This document shows positions 18,349-27,209 of a stretch of 60,528 bases of DNA, piece by piece (position 1 is the first letter of the stretch; each line of letters opens with the position of its first letter). The stretch comes from Thermodesulfobacteriota bacterium. Lineage in GTDB: Bacteria > Desulfobacterota > WTBG01 > CAIYCZ01 > CAIRTM01. The DNA is taken from NCBI GenBank assembly GCA_028278025.1, contig JANQFE010000014.1, forward strand, positions 1-60,528, in the 5' to 3' direction. A program made the position numbers and the translations under genes. The notes under the pieces are model-generated. The model was not told the origin of the DNA. It saw nothing but the letters and a program-made list of their open reading frames with translations, and did not search any database.

Positions 18349-18502
18349 GCAATCGCTTTGCGATATAAAAACAGTTTTGCTTGAGAAATTACAAAGCTCA
18401 TATTAGCATTTATGTCCTTGGCCTGAAAGGCCATGAATGGTTTTGCTCCCGCAGCGTCGCGGAAGCAAAAATTCCGCGTCTGTCTGCGTCAGTCTGCGGT
18501 TA
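18349..18502 (-). repeat. Dispersed hairpin repeat, copy 2 (inverted)
   Basis: The reverse complement matches copy 1 block for block: the terminal GCAATCGC region, AGAAATTACAAAGCTCAT, GGCCTGAAAGGCC, the hairpin TTTTGCTCCCGC (18441-18452) / GCGGAAGCAAAA (18459-18470) and the TCTGCGGTTA end. With copy 1 it brackets the adaptor gene and occupies most of the 326-bp gap before the pump gene. The remainder of that gap holds no supported gene. Confidence 0.85.
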
Positions 18503-18609
18503 ATAATAAAATCGTTCAGAGCTCTTCAGTTTAAGAACGGCTGAGGGGTCCGGGTTTAGAAATGTAGCTAATGAGAATTACACATTCTGCAATCGCACAA
18601 TAGAAAAAC

Positions 18610-21600
18610 ATGTTTCTTTCCGAAATTTCAATCAAACGTCCGGTACTGGCAACAGTTATGTGCCTTACCATAATCTTATTTGGCGCTATCAGCTTTTTCA
18701 GGCTGCCGGTGCGTGAGGCTCCTGACATCGATCCGCCGATTGTTTCAATCACCACAATTTATCCCGGTGCAAATGCCCGTGTAGTTGAAGTGAAGGTAAC
18801 CCAGGTGCTGGAAGATGAATTGAACGCTATTGAGGGCGTCAAATCAATTGTGTCTATAAGCCGGGAGCAGGTAAGCCTAATAACGATCGAATTCGAACTT
18901 GAACGTTCCATAGATGGTGCTGCCCAGGACGTTCGCGATCGTGTACTGAGGGTAAGAAACCGTTTGCCTGATGACATTGATGAGCCTGTTGTTAATAAAC
19001 AGGATGCTGATGCCAGTCCCTTCATGTGGATTGCTCTCTACGGCGCTGAATATTCCATGCTCGATCTCTCTGATATTGCCGAGAGATATTTTAAAGACAG
19101 ACTGCAGAACCTGCAGGGAGTCGGCAGCATTATCATCGGCGGAGAAAAACGTAAATCAATCCGTATCTGGCTTGATCCTTTTAAGCTTGCATCCTATGGA
19201 CTTACCATCAATGATATTGAAGAGGCCCTTACAGAGAAAAGCCTGAGCATCCCCTCAGGAAGAATAGAAGGTGCAAAACGCGAGTTTTCTGTATTTTTAG
19301 AAGGTGAGCTGCGCACCCCCCGTGAGTTTGAAAAACTTGTGATCCGAACCGAGGGCAACATCCCCGTTCGTATTGAAGATGTTGCTACAGTTGCCTACGG
19401 ACCCGAGGATGAACGCAAGCTCATCCGTTTTAATGGCAAGAATTGTGTTGGTGTGGGCGTTATTCGCCAATCAAAAGCCAATGCTCTTGAAGTTTCCCGG
19501 TTGGTAAAAAAAGAATTTGCCTTAATCAAGCAGTCGTTGCCGACAGGGCTGGAAGCAGTCGTTGGCTATGATGCCACCATATTCATTGATCGTGCTCTCG
19601 ATGAGGTGCGAAACTCTCTTATCATTGCAGGCCTTCTCGTCATAGTTGTCATATTTTTGTTCCTGAGAACCTTAAGGGCAACCGTAATACCGGCGGTAAC
19701 CATCCCGGCCTCGCTTATCGCAACCTTTACCGCTATGTATTTTCTGGGCTTCAGCATTAATATCCTTACCATCCTGGGGCTGACTCTTGCCATAGGGCTG
19801 GTGGTTGATGATTCAATTGTTGTGCTTGAAACCATTTACCGCAGCATTGAAAAAGGCCAGGATCCAAAAACAGCTGCATTCAGCGGAATGAAGCGGGTAA
19901 GCTTCGCGGTACTCAGCACAACCGTTGTGCTTATTGCCGTCTTTGTACCCCTGACGTTTATCAGTGGAAACACCGGCCGCCTGTTTCGCGAGTTCGGCAT
20001 TACCCTGGCGATTGCAGTCTGTTTTTCAACCTTTATTGCCCTTACGTTCACCCCTATGCTGTGCTCGAAATTTTTAAAAAAAACCCGGACACAGCAATCA
20101 GGAGTTAAAGACCTGCTTGAAGCAGGCTTCACTGCCCTTGAGAAGGGCTATGCAAGGCTGCTTGAGCGGGCAACCGTAAAAAGGATGCCTGTTATCATCA
20201 TGGCAATAATTGTTTCGGCCGTGGGGGTACTTTTTTTTCTCATACTGCCAAGTGAATTTCTGCCGGTTGAAGACCGCGGTGTTATCTTGAGCATTATCCA
20301 GGCACCGGAAGGGAGCACCCTGGATTACACCCTGAAATATCAAAATGAGGCTGAAAAAATACTTATGAAGCAGCCCGAAGTTGCCGGAATTGTTTCAGTG
20401 GTTGCCTTTGGCCTGGATGCCCCGGGACAGGTCAACAGGGGGATACTGTTTTCAATGCTTGATCTATGGGAGGACCGCCAGCGCTCTCAGCAGCAAATCG
20501 TAAAGTCCATCTTTCCGGATTTTTCCGCAATACCGGGTATCAGGGCCTTCCCCATAAATCCACCTTCGCTGGGCCGCAGCTTTTTGGGCCAGCCTATTGA
20601 GTTTATTGTACAGGGCAATGATTATGATTCACTGTTTGAGGTTGCCCGGCAGATTAGTGCACAGGCTGCATCTATCCCCGGCATTATTAATGTTGACAGC
20701 GACCTGAAGCTGAACAAACCGGAACTTCTGGTTGAGATAGACCGCAACCGGGCAAATGATATGGGTATCTCCGCTAAGGATATTGCAACTGCCCTGCAAA
20801 TCCTGCTTGCCGGAGATGATCTTGCAACGTTTGAAGAGGCTGGAGAGCAGTACGATGTTATTGTTCAGCTTAAAAAAGAAAACCGAACGATCCCCCAGCA
20901 GCTTAACACCCTATACGTGCGGGGAGACAATGACAATCTCATTCAGCTCTCAAACGTAGTACGAACCCGCCAAAGAACAGCTCCGAGAGAATTAAACCAT
21001 TACAACAGGAGACGGGCGGTAACGATAACCGCTTCACTGCTTCCCGGCTTTACACTGGGTAATGCATTGGAACAGCTCGAGGCAATTGCCCGCAGGGCAA
21101 TTCCTCCAAGCGGCGGCTTCCAAACCGATGTCGCCGGTCAATCTCGTGAGTATCGTGAGTCAGGTTATTCATTAATATTTGCATTTAATTTGGCTCTGAT
21201 TATTATCTATCTTGCTTTGGCAGCCCAGTTCGAAAGTTTTACAGACCCGTTAACAATCCTTGTTACGGTTCCGCTTGCACTTACCGGTGCTTTTGGGGCA
21301 TTATGGCTTTGCGGCATGAGTCTTAACCTGTATAGTCAGATAGGTGTGGTTATGCTGGTGGGCCTTGCAACCAAGAACGGAATTCTTATTGTCGAATTTG
21401 CAAACCAGCTGCAAAAAGAGGGCCTGGGATTAGTAGAACGCGTAACCCGGGCAGGGCTCCTCAGGTTCAGGCCGGTTCTGATGACAGCATTCTCAACAAT
21501 CCTGGGAACCCTTCCCATTGCGCTTGCAACCGGTGCAGGGGCAGAAAGCCGCAGACCTATGGGAACTGTTGTAATTGGAGGAATGCTGCTTTCAACTGTC

Positions 21601-21678
21601 TTAACACTGGTTGTTATTCCGGCAGTCCATATAATGGTACAGAAAGGTTTACAATCATTGCAAAAAAAGACCTTCTGA
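18610..21678 (+). CDS. RND-family multidrug efflux transporter (AcrB type)
   Basis: A 1022-residue inner-membrane pump of the hydrophobe/amphiphile efflux family. It begins FLSEISIKRPVLATVM and has the first periplasmic porter loop, membrane segments 2-6 with LTLAIGLVVDDSIVVLE (proton-relay Asp pair), the second porter loop (about 540-840) and membrane segments 8-12 ending VVIPAVHIMVQKG. It uses the proton gradient to export substrates from the periplasm with the adaptor upstream and an outer-membrane channel encoded elsewhere. The next gene starts 10 bp after its stop, so the pump could share a transcript with the arsenic-type cluster. Confidence 0.95.
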   Translation: MFLSEISIKRPVLATVMCLTIILFGAISFFRLPVREAPDIDPPIVSITTIYPGANARVVEVKVTQVLEDELNAIEGVKSIVSISREQVSLITIEFELERSIDGAAQDVRDRVLRVRNRLPDDIDEPVVNKQDADASPFMWIALYGAEYSMLDLSDIAERYFKDRLQNLQGVGSIIIGGEKRKSIRIWLDPFKLASYGLTINDIEEALTEKSLSIPSGRIEGAKREFSVFLEGELRTPREFEKLVIRTEGNIPVRIEDVATVAYGPEDERKLIRFNGKNCVGVGVIRQSKANALEVSRLVKKEFALIKQSLPTGLEAVVGYDATIFIDRALDEVRNSLIIAGLLVIVVIFLFLRTLRATVIPAVTIPASLIATFTAMYFLGFSINILTILGLTLAIGLVVDDSIVVLETIYRSIEKGQDPKTAAFSGMKRVSFAVLSTTVVLIAVFVPLTFISGNTGRLFREFGITLAIAVCFSTFIALTFTPMLCSKFLKKTRTQQSGVKDLLEAGFTALEKGYARLLERATVKRMPVIIMAIIVSAVGVLFFLILPSEFLPVEDRGVILSIIQAPEGSTLDYTLKYQNEAEKILMKQPEVAGIVSVVAFGLDAPGQVNRGILFSMLDLWEDRQRSQQQIVKSIFPDFSAIPGIRAFPINPPSLGRSFLGQPIEFIVQGNDYDSLFEVARQISAQAASIPGIINVDSDLKLNKPELLVEIDRNRANDMGISAKDIATALQILLAGDDLATFEEAGEQYDVIVQLKKENRTIPQQLNTLYVRGDNDNLIQLSNVVRTRQRTAPRELNHYNRRRAVTITASLLPGFTLGNALEQLEAIARRAIPPSGGFQTDVAGQSREYRESGYSLIFAFNLALIIIYLALAAQFESFTDPLTILVTVPLALTGAFGALWLCGMSLNLYSQIGVVMLVGLATKNGILIVEFANQLQKEGLGLVERVTRAGLLRFRPVLMTAFSTILGTLPIALATGAGAESRRPMGTVVIGGMLLSTVLTLVVIPAVHIMVQKGLQSLQKKTF

Positions 21679-21688
21679 AGGTGCGGAC

Positions 21689-22411
21689 ATGCTTGACGCG
21701 ACTGCAAAAAAGCATACTTTCTCCCTTATAATACCTGTACTGCATGAAGCTGCAATTATAAATACCCTTCTTGAACATCCCTACAGTCTGCAATCTGAAG
21801 AACCGTTTGAGATTATTGTTGTGGACGGCAGTCCTGAACAGGACACTATCCATGCAATCTGTCATAAGGATATAGTGTGCCTCTCTGCAGATACCGGAAG
21901 AGCCGCCCAAATGAATGCCGGCGCAGCAATTTCCCGGGGGGAAATACTTATCTTTTTGCATGCCGATACCCGGCTGCCCTCAAATGCGTTTAACCTTATA
22001 AAAAAGGTGCTTTCGTGTGGAGTATATGTCGGTGGCGCATTTAATCTGGGCGTTAGATCAGATCGTTTTACCTTTAAACTCATTGCCGCAACAGCTTCAC
22101 TGCGATCACGTATTACACGTGTTCCTTATGGTGATCAGGCCTTCTTTTTCAAAAGAGACTATTTTATGCAGATAGGCGGTTTTAGCAATATACCCTTGAT
22201 GGAAGATCTGGATCTTATGCGCAGAATAAAAAAACGCCGAGACAAAATCTGTATACTTTCCGACTGCGTATGGGCATCACCGCGCAGATGGGAAAAAGAG
22301 GGAGTCGTGTTCGGCACCCTGCGCAACTGGCTGTTGGTAGCGTTATATTACCTGGGGGTTGCACCGCAAAAACTGGCAAGATTCTACAACTCCTTTGATC
22401 GTAAGTCGTAA
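21689..22411 (+). CDS. Family 2 glycosyltransferase (TIGR04283/MftF-like, arsenosugar-type)
   Basis: A 240-residue GT-A glycosyltransferase. The sequence begins with the SLIIPVLHEA strand, then VDGSPEQDT, GRAAQMNAGAAISRGEILIFLHADTRLP (nucleotide-sugar DxD region) and VPYGDQAFFFKRDYF. It matches the TIGR04283 group that automatic pipelines label arsenosugar biosynthesis glycosyltransferase. It starts 10 bp after the efflux pump stop and lies next to a TIGR04282-type gene and an arsenite-methyltransferase fusion, the neighbourhood that gave these families their name. The exact sugar and acceptor are unknown. Confidence 0.85.
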   Translation: MLDATAKKHTFSLIIPVLHEAAIINTLLEHPYSLQSEEPFEIIVVDGSPEQDTIHAICHKDIVCLSADTGRAAQMNAGAAISRGEILIFLHADTRLPSNAFNLIKKVLSCGVYVGGAFNLGVRSDRFTFKLIAATASLRSRITRVPYGDQAFFFKRDYFMQIGGFSNIPLMEDLDLMRRIKKRRDKICILSDCVWASPRRWEKEGVVFGTLRNWLLVALYYLGVAPQKLARFYNSFDRKS

Positions 22412-22459
22412 TTGGTGATTGGTAAATATATGTTATTCCGGAATTACTATTAAGATTCT

Positions 22460-23155
22460 ATGAATATGAAAACCAATTCCACCAATAATACCTGTATTCT
22501 TTGCTTTATAAAATACCCGGAGCCGGGCCGGGTTAAAAGTCGTCTGGCAGCATACCTGGGCGAGCAGCAGGCTGCTGAGTTGTATCACAATTGTGTTGCA
22601 GACATCCTGTCCACACTTGAAAAAAACAACTTTGTTTTCCGGCTATGCTATCACCCCCCGGAGGCAGAAAAAAAGATCGCGAACTTACTGGGGGCACAGT
22701 ATCATTATTACCCTCAACAGGGAACAAATCTGGGAGAGCGGTTAATAAACAGCTTTGAGTATGCATTTAAAAATAATTTCCAGTATGTAATTGCAATTGG
22801 CAGCGACAGCCCTGATATTCCTGCAGGGTTACTGACAGAGGCTTTTTCGGCTTTACACTCTCATGATTGTGTCATCGGACCGACTGCTGATGGGGGCTAC
22901 TATTTAATTGGATTCACACCAGCTACATTTTTGCCGGGTGCCTTTACTGGAATTAACTGGAGTACTCCCGTGGTTTTTCAGCAAACCATGGCGGCTCTAA
23001 GCAAGAAAAAATATTCTGTATATGTTCTGCGCCGGTGGCATGATATTGATACCTATGATGATTTAAAAGACTTCACGCACAGGAACCAGACCACCGAATT
23101 TCGACATTCAAAAACATTTCTCTACGTATGCCGATCGGATTTGCTAAAAAAATAG
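22460..23155 (+). CDS. CofC/MobA-like nucleotidyl- or glycosyltransferase (TIGR04282, arsenosugar-type)
   Basis: A 231-residue protein of the TIGR04282 group. Key segments are FIKYPEPGRVKSRLA (nucleotide-binding loop), IGSDSPDIPAGLL and VIGPTADGGYYLIGF, which resemble CofC-type guanylyltransferases. It is commonly paired with TIGR04283 genes, as it is here 48 bp downstream. In arsenosugar-type clusters the pair is thought to attach a sugar unit to a methylated arsenical, but the biochemistry of these two families is not established. The C-terminus is a short basic extension. Confidence 0.85.
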   Translation: MNMKTNSTNNTCILCFIKYPEPGRVKSRLAAYLGEQQAAELYHNCVADILSTLEKNNFVFRLCYHPPEAEKKIANLLGAQYHYYPQQGTNLGERLINSFEYAFKNNFQYVIAIGSDSPDIPAGLLTEAFSALHSHDCVIGPTADGGYYLIGFTPATFLPGAFTGINWSTPVVFQQTMAALSKKKYSVYVLRRWHDIDTYDDLKDFTHRNQTTEFRHSKTFLYVCRSDLLKK

Positions 23156-23195
23156 ATTGCTATTATAATTTATTAAACTTGAAAATTGAGTTAAA

Positions 23196-26100
23196 ATGAA
23201 TAAAGGTTTCAAATCAAATATCAACCGGTATGTCAGATGTGAAAGCAGGGGTGTACCTGTCTACGTGCATCCTGAAAAGCCTGACTGGTTCATCCCCAGC
23301 ACAAGAAGCGACAGCGTTCTCCAGGACTTGCTGTCCGGAAAAACACTTTCAGAATCAGCCCAAACCGACAGTACTTCTTACGGTCAACGTTTTGAGGAAT
23401 CTCTGTTTCTTATCGAAAAACTTTTATCCCGGCTCAATGGAGCACGCCCCGTACCATATACCGGCCGCCGGGATACTCATGAGCTGAAAAATCTTAAAGA
23501 ATGCTGGCTCCACCTAACCAACAGGTGCAATATAAGCTGTACACACTGCTTGTTTTCCTCGGGCCCTGCAGACACCCTTGAGCTGCAGACAGAGGAAATA
23601 ATCCCGGCAGTACACGAAGCCCTCGCACTGGGCTGCAAGGTGTTCTACTTTACCGGCGGCGAACCTTTTATTGTTACTGATTTTACCGGGATAAGTGATG
23701 AGATCCTGCAAATTCCCGACACACACGTTGTTATATTGACTAATGGCCTGTTAATCCCCCGCCACAAAAAGTGGCTGCAACATGTTGACAGAGAGCGCAT
23801 TCATTTTCAAATCAGCATTGACGGAACCAGGCAGCATCATGATCAATTACGCGGCAAAGGTACTTTTGATAACACAATGGAATCACTGCGGCTTTTACAA
23901 AAGATGGGCTGTAACTGTACACTTGCAATGGCAGTACAGGAAAGAAACATAAGTGATATGGATGCTCTGGTAGACCTGGCTCTATCACAAGGAATTCATA
24001 CCATCCATTACTTGTGGGTTTTCCTGAAAGGCAGGGCTGCCGGCCAGAACTTTCTTAATGCTGATAACATTCTTAACGGCCTGCTGCGTGCCCGGCAGAA
24101 AGCTGATGAACATGGTGTACTTATAGACAATATTGAGATTATAAAATCCCAGCTTTTCTCACTCCCCGGCACGCGCTTTGACCTGAGCAATGCCGCCTGG
24201 CAGTCACTTGCCATTGGCCCGGACGGCTGCATTTATCCCACACCGGCAATGGTCGGTGAACAACAAATGGTTGCCGGACATATCAGCGCAGGGCTTGAAC
24301 AGGTCTGGAGAAACAGCCCGGTGCTTGAACGTGTGCGTGCGACATCCCTGACTGATTCTGAACGCTATCAAAAAAACCCGCTGAAATTTTTGATCGGCGG
24401 CGGAGACATAGATCACAGCTTCATGTGCTCTGGCAGCCTTACCGGTCATGACCCCTATGTTGAAGTATATAACAGGCTGGCCCTGGACATCCTGGCCCAG
24501 GAAGCAAAGAAGTATGACATATCAGAAACTCTTTCACTGGTTGCCCGCATGGGAGAACGCCTGTATGCCTGTGACGAAGACAGCCAGGCCCACACCTTTA
24601 CCCATTCAAACTGTGTCTTATCTCTGCCGGGTAAAGATGGTCACACGCTGGCTCACTCATTTTATTCCGCTGCGGCTGCAGATCTCAATGAAGATATTCA
24701 AAATCCGGTTTACTATGATGAGCCGGATATTGCTCATATACCTCAACAGGCACGCATCAGGAGCTATGGGTGCGGCAGCCCGGTGCTGGACAGCAGCCTC
24801 AAGCCCGGCGAAACCGTAGTTGATCTGGGAAGCGGTGCAGGAGTCGAATGCTTTATAGCTGCAAAAAAAGTGGGCGCAAGCGGAAAAGTTATCGGAATAG
24901 ATATGGCTGATGCCATGCTGTCACTGGCCGAACAGGCCAATGAACAAGTAGCAGGCAATCTGGGGTATAATGTTGTTGAGTTCAGAAGAGGATTCCTTGA
25001 AGTGCTGCCCCTGAAGTCCGCTTCTGTAGATGTAGTTATTTCAAATTGTGTTATTAATTTATCTCCCGACAAACGTAAAACCCTTGCAGAAATATTTCGC
25101 ATTTTAAAGCCCGGCGGCAGGCTGGTTGTTTCTGATATTGCTTATAATGAGGATATTCCCCTTGATATAAAATACAATGAGAAGCTGCGGGGGGAATGTA
25201 TCGGGGGTGCCTTTCATGAGCGTGAACTGTTTGCACTGCTGAGCGATCTGCACTTTGAAGCCGCCACCCTGCTAAAACGATTTTTTTATCGCGAGATACG
25301 GGGGTACCGGTTCAATTCCGTCACCTATTCGGCCCGCAAACCGGCGGTAACAAAACAGCAGGATGTCATATACCGGGGGCCTTTTGCCGCACTCGTAACC
25401 GATACAGGCACTATGATTAAAAAAGGTGAAACTACAACAGTGGAGCTGCCCGGTGATTTTCCGTTTGATGGTTCTGTTTTCGCGCTTGCTTCTGACGGGC
25501 AGGTGACCAATGTTGTCCAGGAGTCCAATTGCGACTGCACTTCATCGACACAATCTCCGCAGCCGCAGGGTACAGCCCCTGGAGCATGCGAACGTGAACC
25601 TTCAGACATGCAGCCGGCACAACCGCAGAGCGGCTGCTGTCCTTCTCCTGCCGACACACAAAAAACACTTTCAAACTTGGAAAAATTTGCTTCGGGCTGT
25701 ATGGTCTGCGGGGAGAATTTAACCTATGGTGACAGCGACACGAAACTTGTATGCCATTATTGCGGTCTGGAGTCATACGGTAATGCGACATGTAAAAACG
25801 GACATTTTGTCTGTGATGCGTGTCATGCCGGCGATGCCCGTGTCATAATAAAAAATGTCTGCCTGTCTACAACTGAAACAGACATGATTGCTATTCTCAA
25901 AAGAATACGGACCCATAAAACATTTCCGCTGCATGGGCCTGAACATCACGCTCTGGTTCCGGGCATTATTCTTACGGCTTACCGGAACGAAACCGGCAGC
26001 CTTACCACTGAAAAAATTCTCACCGGTATCGGGAGGGGCTTACAGGTTGCAGGGGGTTCCTGTGGTTTTATGGGTGCCTGCGGCAGTGCTATCGGGGTCG

Positions 26101-26384
26101 GGATTGCATTTGCCGTTATATTGCAGTCAACCCCGTTGAAAGCGCAGGAACGTCAGGTTGTTCAAAAAATAACCGGGGAGGTCCTGCAGAGCATTGCCTC
26201 CTACACAGCCCCCCGATGCTGCCAGCGCGAAGCATATATTGCCCTGCAGGAAGCCGCCCGGCTCAGCCGGTCCTACCTGGGGGTTAAACTTGCAGCAGAT
26301 GAGCCGCTGCTGTGTCTTCAGCATACACAAAACAAGGAGTGCATTAAAAACGCCTGCCCTGTTTGGCCGAAAAGAGCAGGGTAG
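23196..26384 (+). CDS. Radical SAM - arsenite methyltransferase - DUF5714 fusion protein
   Basis: A 1062-residue multidomain protein. Residues 1-100 are unassigned. A radical SAM domain starts at LTNRCNISCTHC, with cluster Cys 111, 115 and 118 and the SAM motif GGEP at 154-157, followed by a C-terminal extension with scattered Cys (345, 411). From about 510 a methyltransferase domain of the ArsM/AS3MT type has the SAM loop VDLGSGAGVECF (542-553). Its three arsenic-binding cysteines are in YGCGSP (526), SNCVINLSPDK (618) and GECIGGAF (668); the 50-residue spacing of the last two equals that of known ArsM. After a Cys/Pro/Gln-rich linker (778-820) comes a Cys-rich domain resembling DUF5714 (835-1055). 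An arsenic methylation or alkylation role is inferred from these residues and the glycosyltransferase neighbours. Confidence 0.85.
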   Translation: MNKGFKSNINRYVRCESRGVPVYVHPEKPDWFIPSTRSDSVLQDLLSGKTLSESAQTDSTSYGQRFEESLFLIEKLLSRLNGARPVPYTGRRDTHELKNLKECWLHLTNRCNISCTHCLFSSGPADTLELQTEEIIPAVHEALALGCKVFYFTGGEPFIVTDFTGISDEILQIPDTHVVILTNGLLIPRHKKWLQHVDRERIHFQISIDGTRQHHDQLRGKGTFDNTMESLRLLQKMGCNCTLAMAVQERNISDMDALVDLALSQGIHTIHYLWVFLKGRAAGQNFLNADNILNGLLRARQKADEHGVLIDNIEIIKSQLFSLPGTRFDLSNAAWQSLAIGPDGCIYPTPAMVGEQQMVAGHISAGLEQVWRNSPVLERVRATSLTDSERYQKNPLKFLIGGGDIDHSFMCSGSLTGHDPYVEVYNRLALDILAQEAKKYDISETLSLVARMGERLYACDEDSQAHTFTHSNCVLSLPGKDGHTLAHSFYSAAAADLNEDIQNPVYYDEPDIAHIPQQARIRSYGCGSPVLDSSLKPGETVVDLGSGAGVECFIAAKKVGASGKVIGIDMADAMLSLAEQANEQVAGNLGYNVVEFRRGFLEVLPLKSASVDVVISNCVINLSPDKRKTLAEIFRILKPGGRLVVSDIAYNEDIPLDIKYNEKLRGECIGGAFHERELFALLSDLHFEAATLLKRFFYREIRGYRFNSVTYSARKPAVTKQQDVIYRGPFAALVTDTGTMIKKGETTTVELPGDFPFDGSVFALASDGQVTNVVQESNCDCTSSTQSPQPQGTAPGACEREPSDMQPAQPQSGCCPSPADTQKTLSNLEKFASGCMVCGENLTYGDSDTKLVCHYCGLESYGNATCKNGHFVCDACHAGDARVIIKNVCLSTTETDMIAILKRIRTHKTFPLHGPEHHALVPGIILTAYRNETGSLTTEKILTGIGRGLQVAGGSCGFMGACGSAIGVGIAFAVILQSTPLKAQERQVVQKITGEVLQSIASYTAPRCCQREAYIALQEAARLSRSYLGVKLAADEPLLCLQHTQNKECIKNACPVWPKRAG

Positions 26385-26434
26385 CCATTTAAAATGGCAC
26401 GTATTGCTGTAAAAAAACCATACGGGGGGTATGC

Positions 26435-27142
26435 ATGAATAAAAACATTATTAAAAAAATTGTAATTGTAGTGGTCCTGGTAGGACTAGTCGCCGTTTTT
26501 AAGTTTTTAAATTTAGATCAATATCTTACACTTACCTATATTAAAGAATCCCAGGAACGCTTTGCACACCTATATGCTCAGCATCAACTGCTTGTCATTG
26601 GAGCTTATATGGCAATGTATATCCTGGTCACGACCCTTTCCCTGCCGGGAGCCGCGGTGATGACCCTGGCAGGAGGTGCCCTATTTGGTTTTATTGTGGG
26701 TACGGTTGTAATTTCGTTTGCCAGTACAATCGGGGCAACGCTGGCCTGCTTCGTGGCACGGTTTCTATTGCAGGAATGGGTCCAGAAAAAAGTAGGCGGC
26801 AGGATATCTAAATTTAATGAGGGCATACAAAAAGAGGGGGCCTTTTATTTGTTTACTCTGCGGCTGATTCCCATTTTTCCTTTCTGGCTCATAAACCTTG
26901 CAATGGGACTAACCAAGATGCACTTGTGGACATTTTACTGGATCTCCCAGGTGGGTATGCTTCCCGGTACAATGGTATATGTCAATGCCGGCAAGGAACT
27001 TGCTAAAATTGATTCGCTTGCCGGCATCCTGTCTCCTACGCTGATACTCTCATTTGTACTGCTGGGATTGTTTCCGATTACAGTAAAAAAAATAATGGCA
27101 CTTTATAGGCTCAAAACAGGCAAATCAGTGGCTAATGAGTAG
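26435..27142 (+). CDS. TVP38/TMEM64 (DedA-superfamily) membrane protein
   Basis: A 235-residue integral membrane protein with a signal-anchor at the N-terminus and about five further hydrophobic segments. The central motif AGGALFGFIVGTVVISFASTIGATLACFVARF is that of the SNARE-associated/VTT domain, and FTLRLIPIFPFWLINLAMG is its conserved partner loop. VTT proteins are linked to lipid or small-molecule movement across membranes; bacterial TVP38 members frequently neighbour mercuric-reductase-like flavoproteins, as here. It starts after GGGGGG and lies 50 bp after the fusion gene. Confidence 0.9.
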   Translation: MNKNIIKKIVIVVVLVGLVAVFKFLNLDQYLTLTYIKESQERFAHLYAQHQLLVIGAYMAMYILVTTLSLPGAAVMTLAGGALFGFIVGTVVISFASTIGATLACFVARFLLQEWVQKKVGGRISKFNEGIQKEGAFYLFTLRLIPIFPFWLINLAMGLTKMHLWTFYWISQVGMLPGTMVYVNAGKELAKIDSLAGILSPTLILSFVLLGLFPITVKKIMALYRLKTGKSVANE

Positions 27143-27209
27143 ATAGCCGGAGTTTTAACATCAATTATGATTTTTTAAACATATCCCTTCAATAAAAGGA
27201 GGGTCTATT

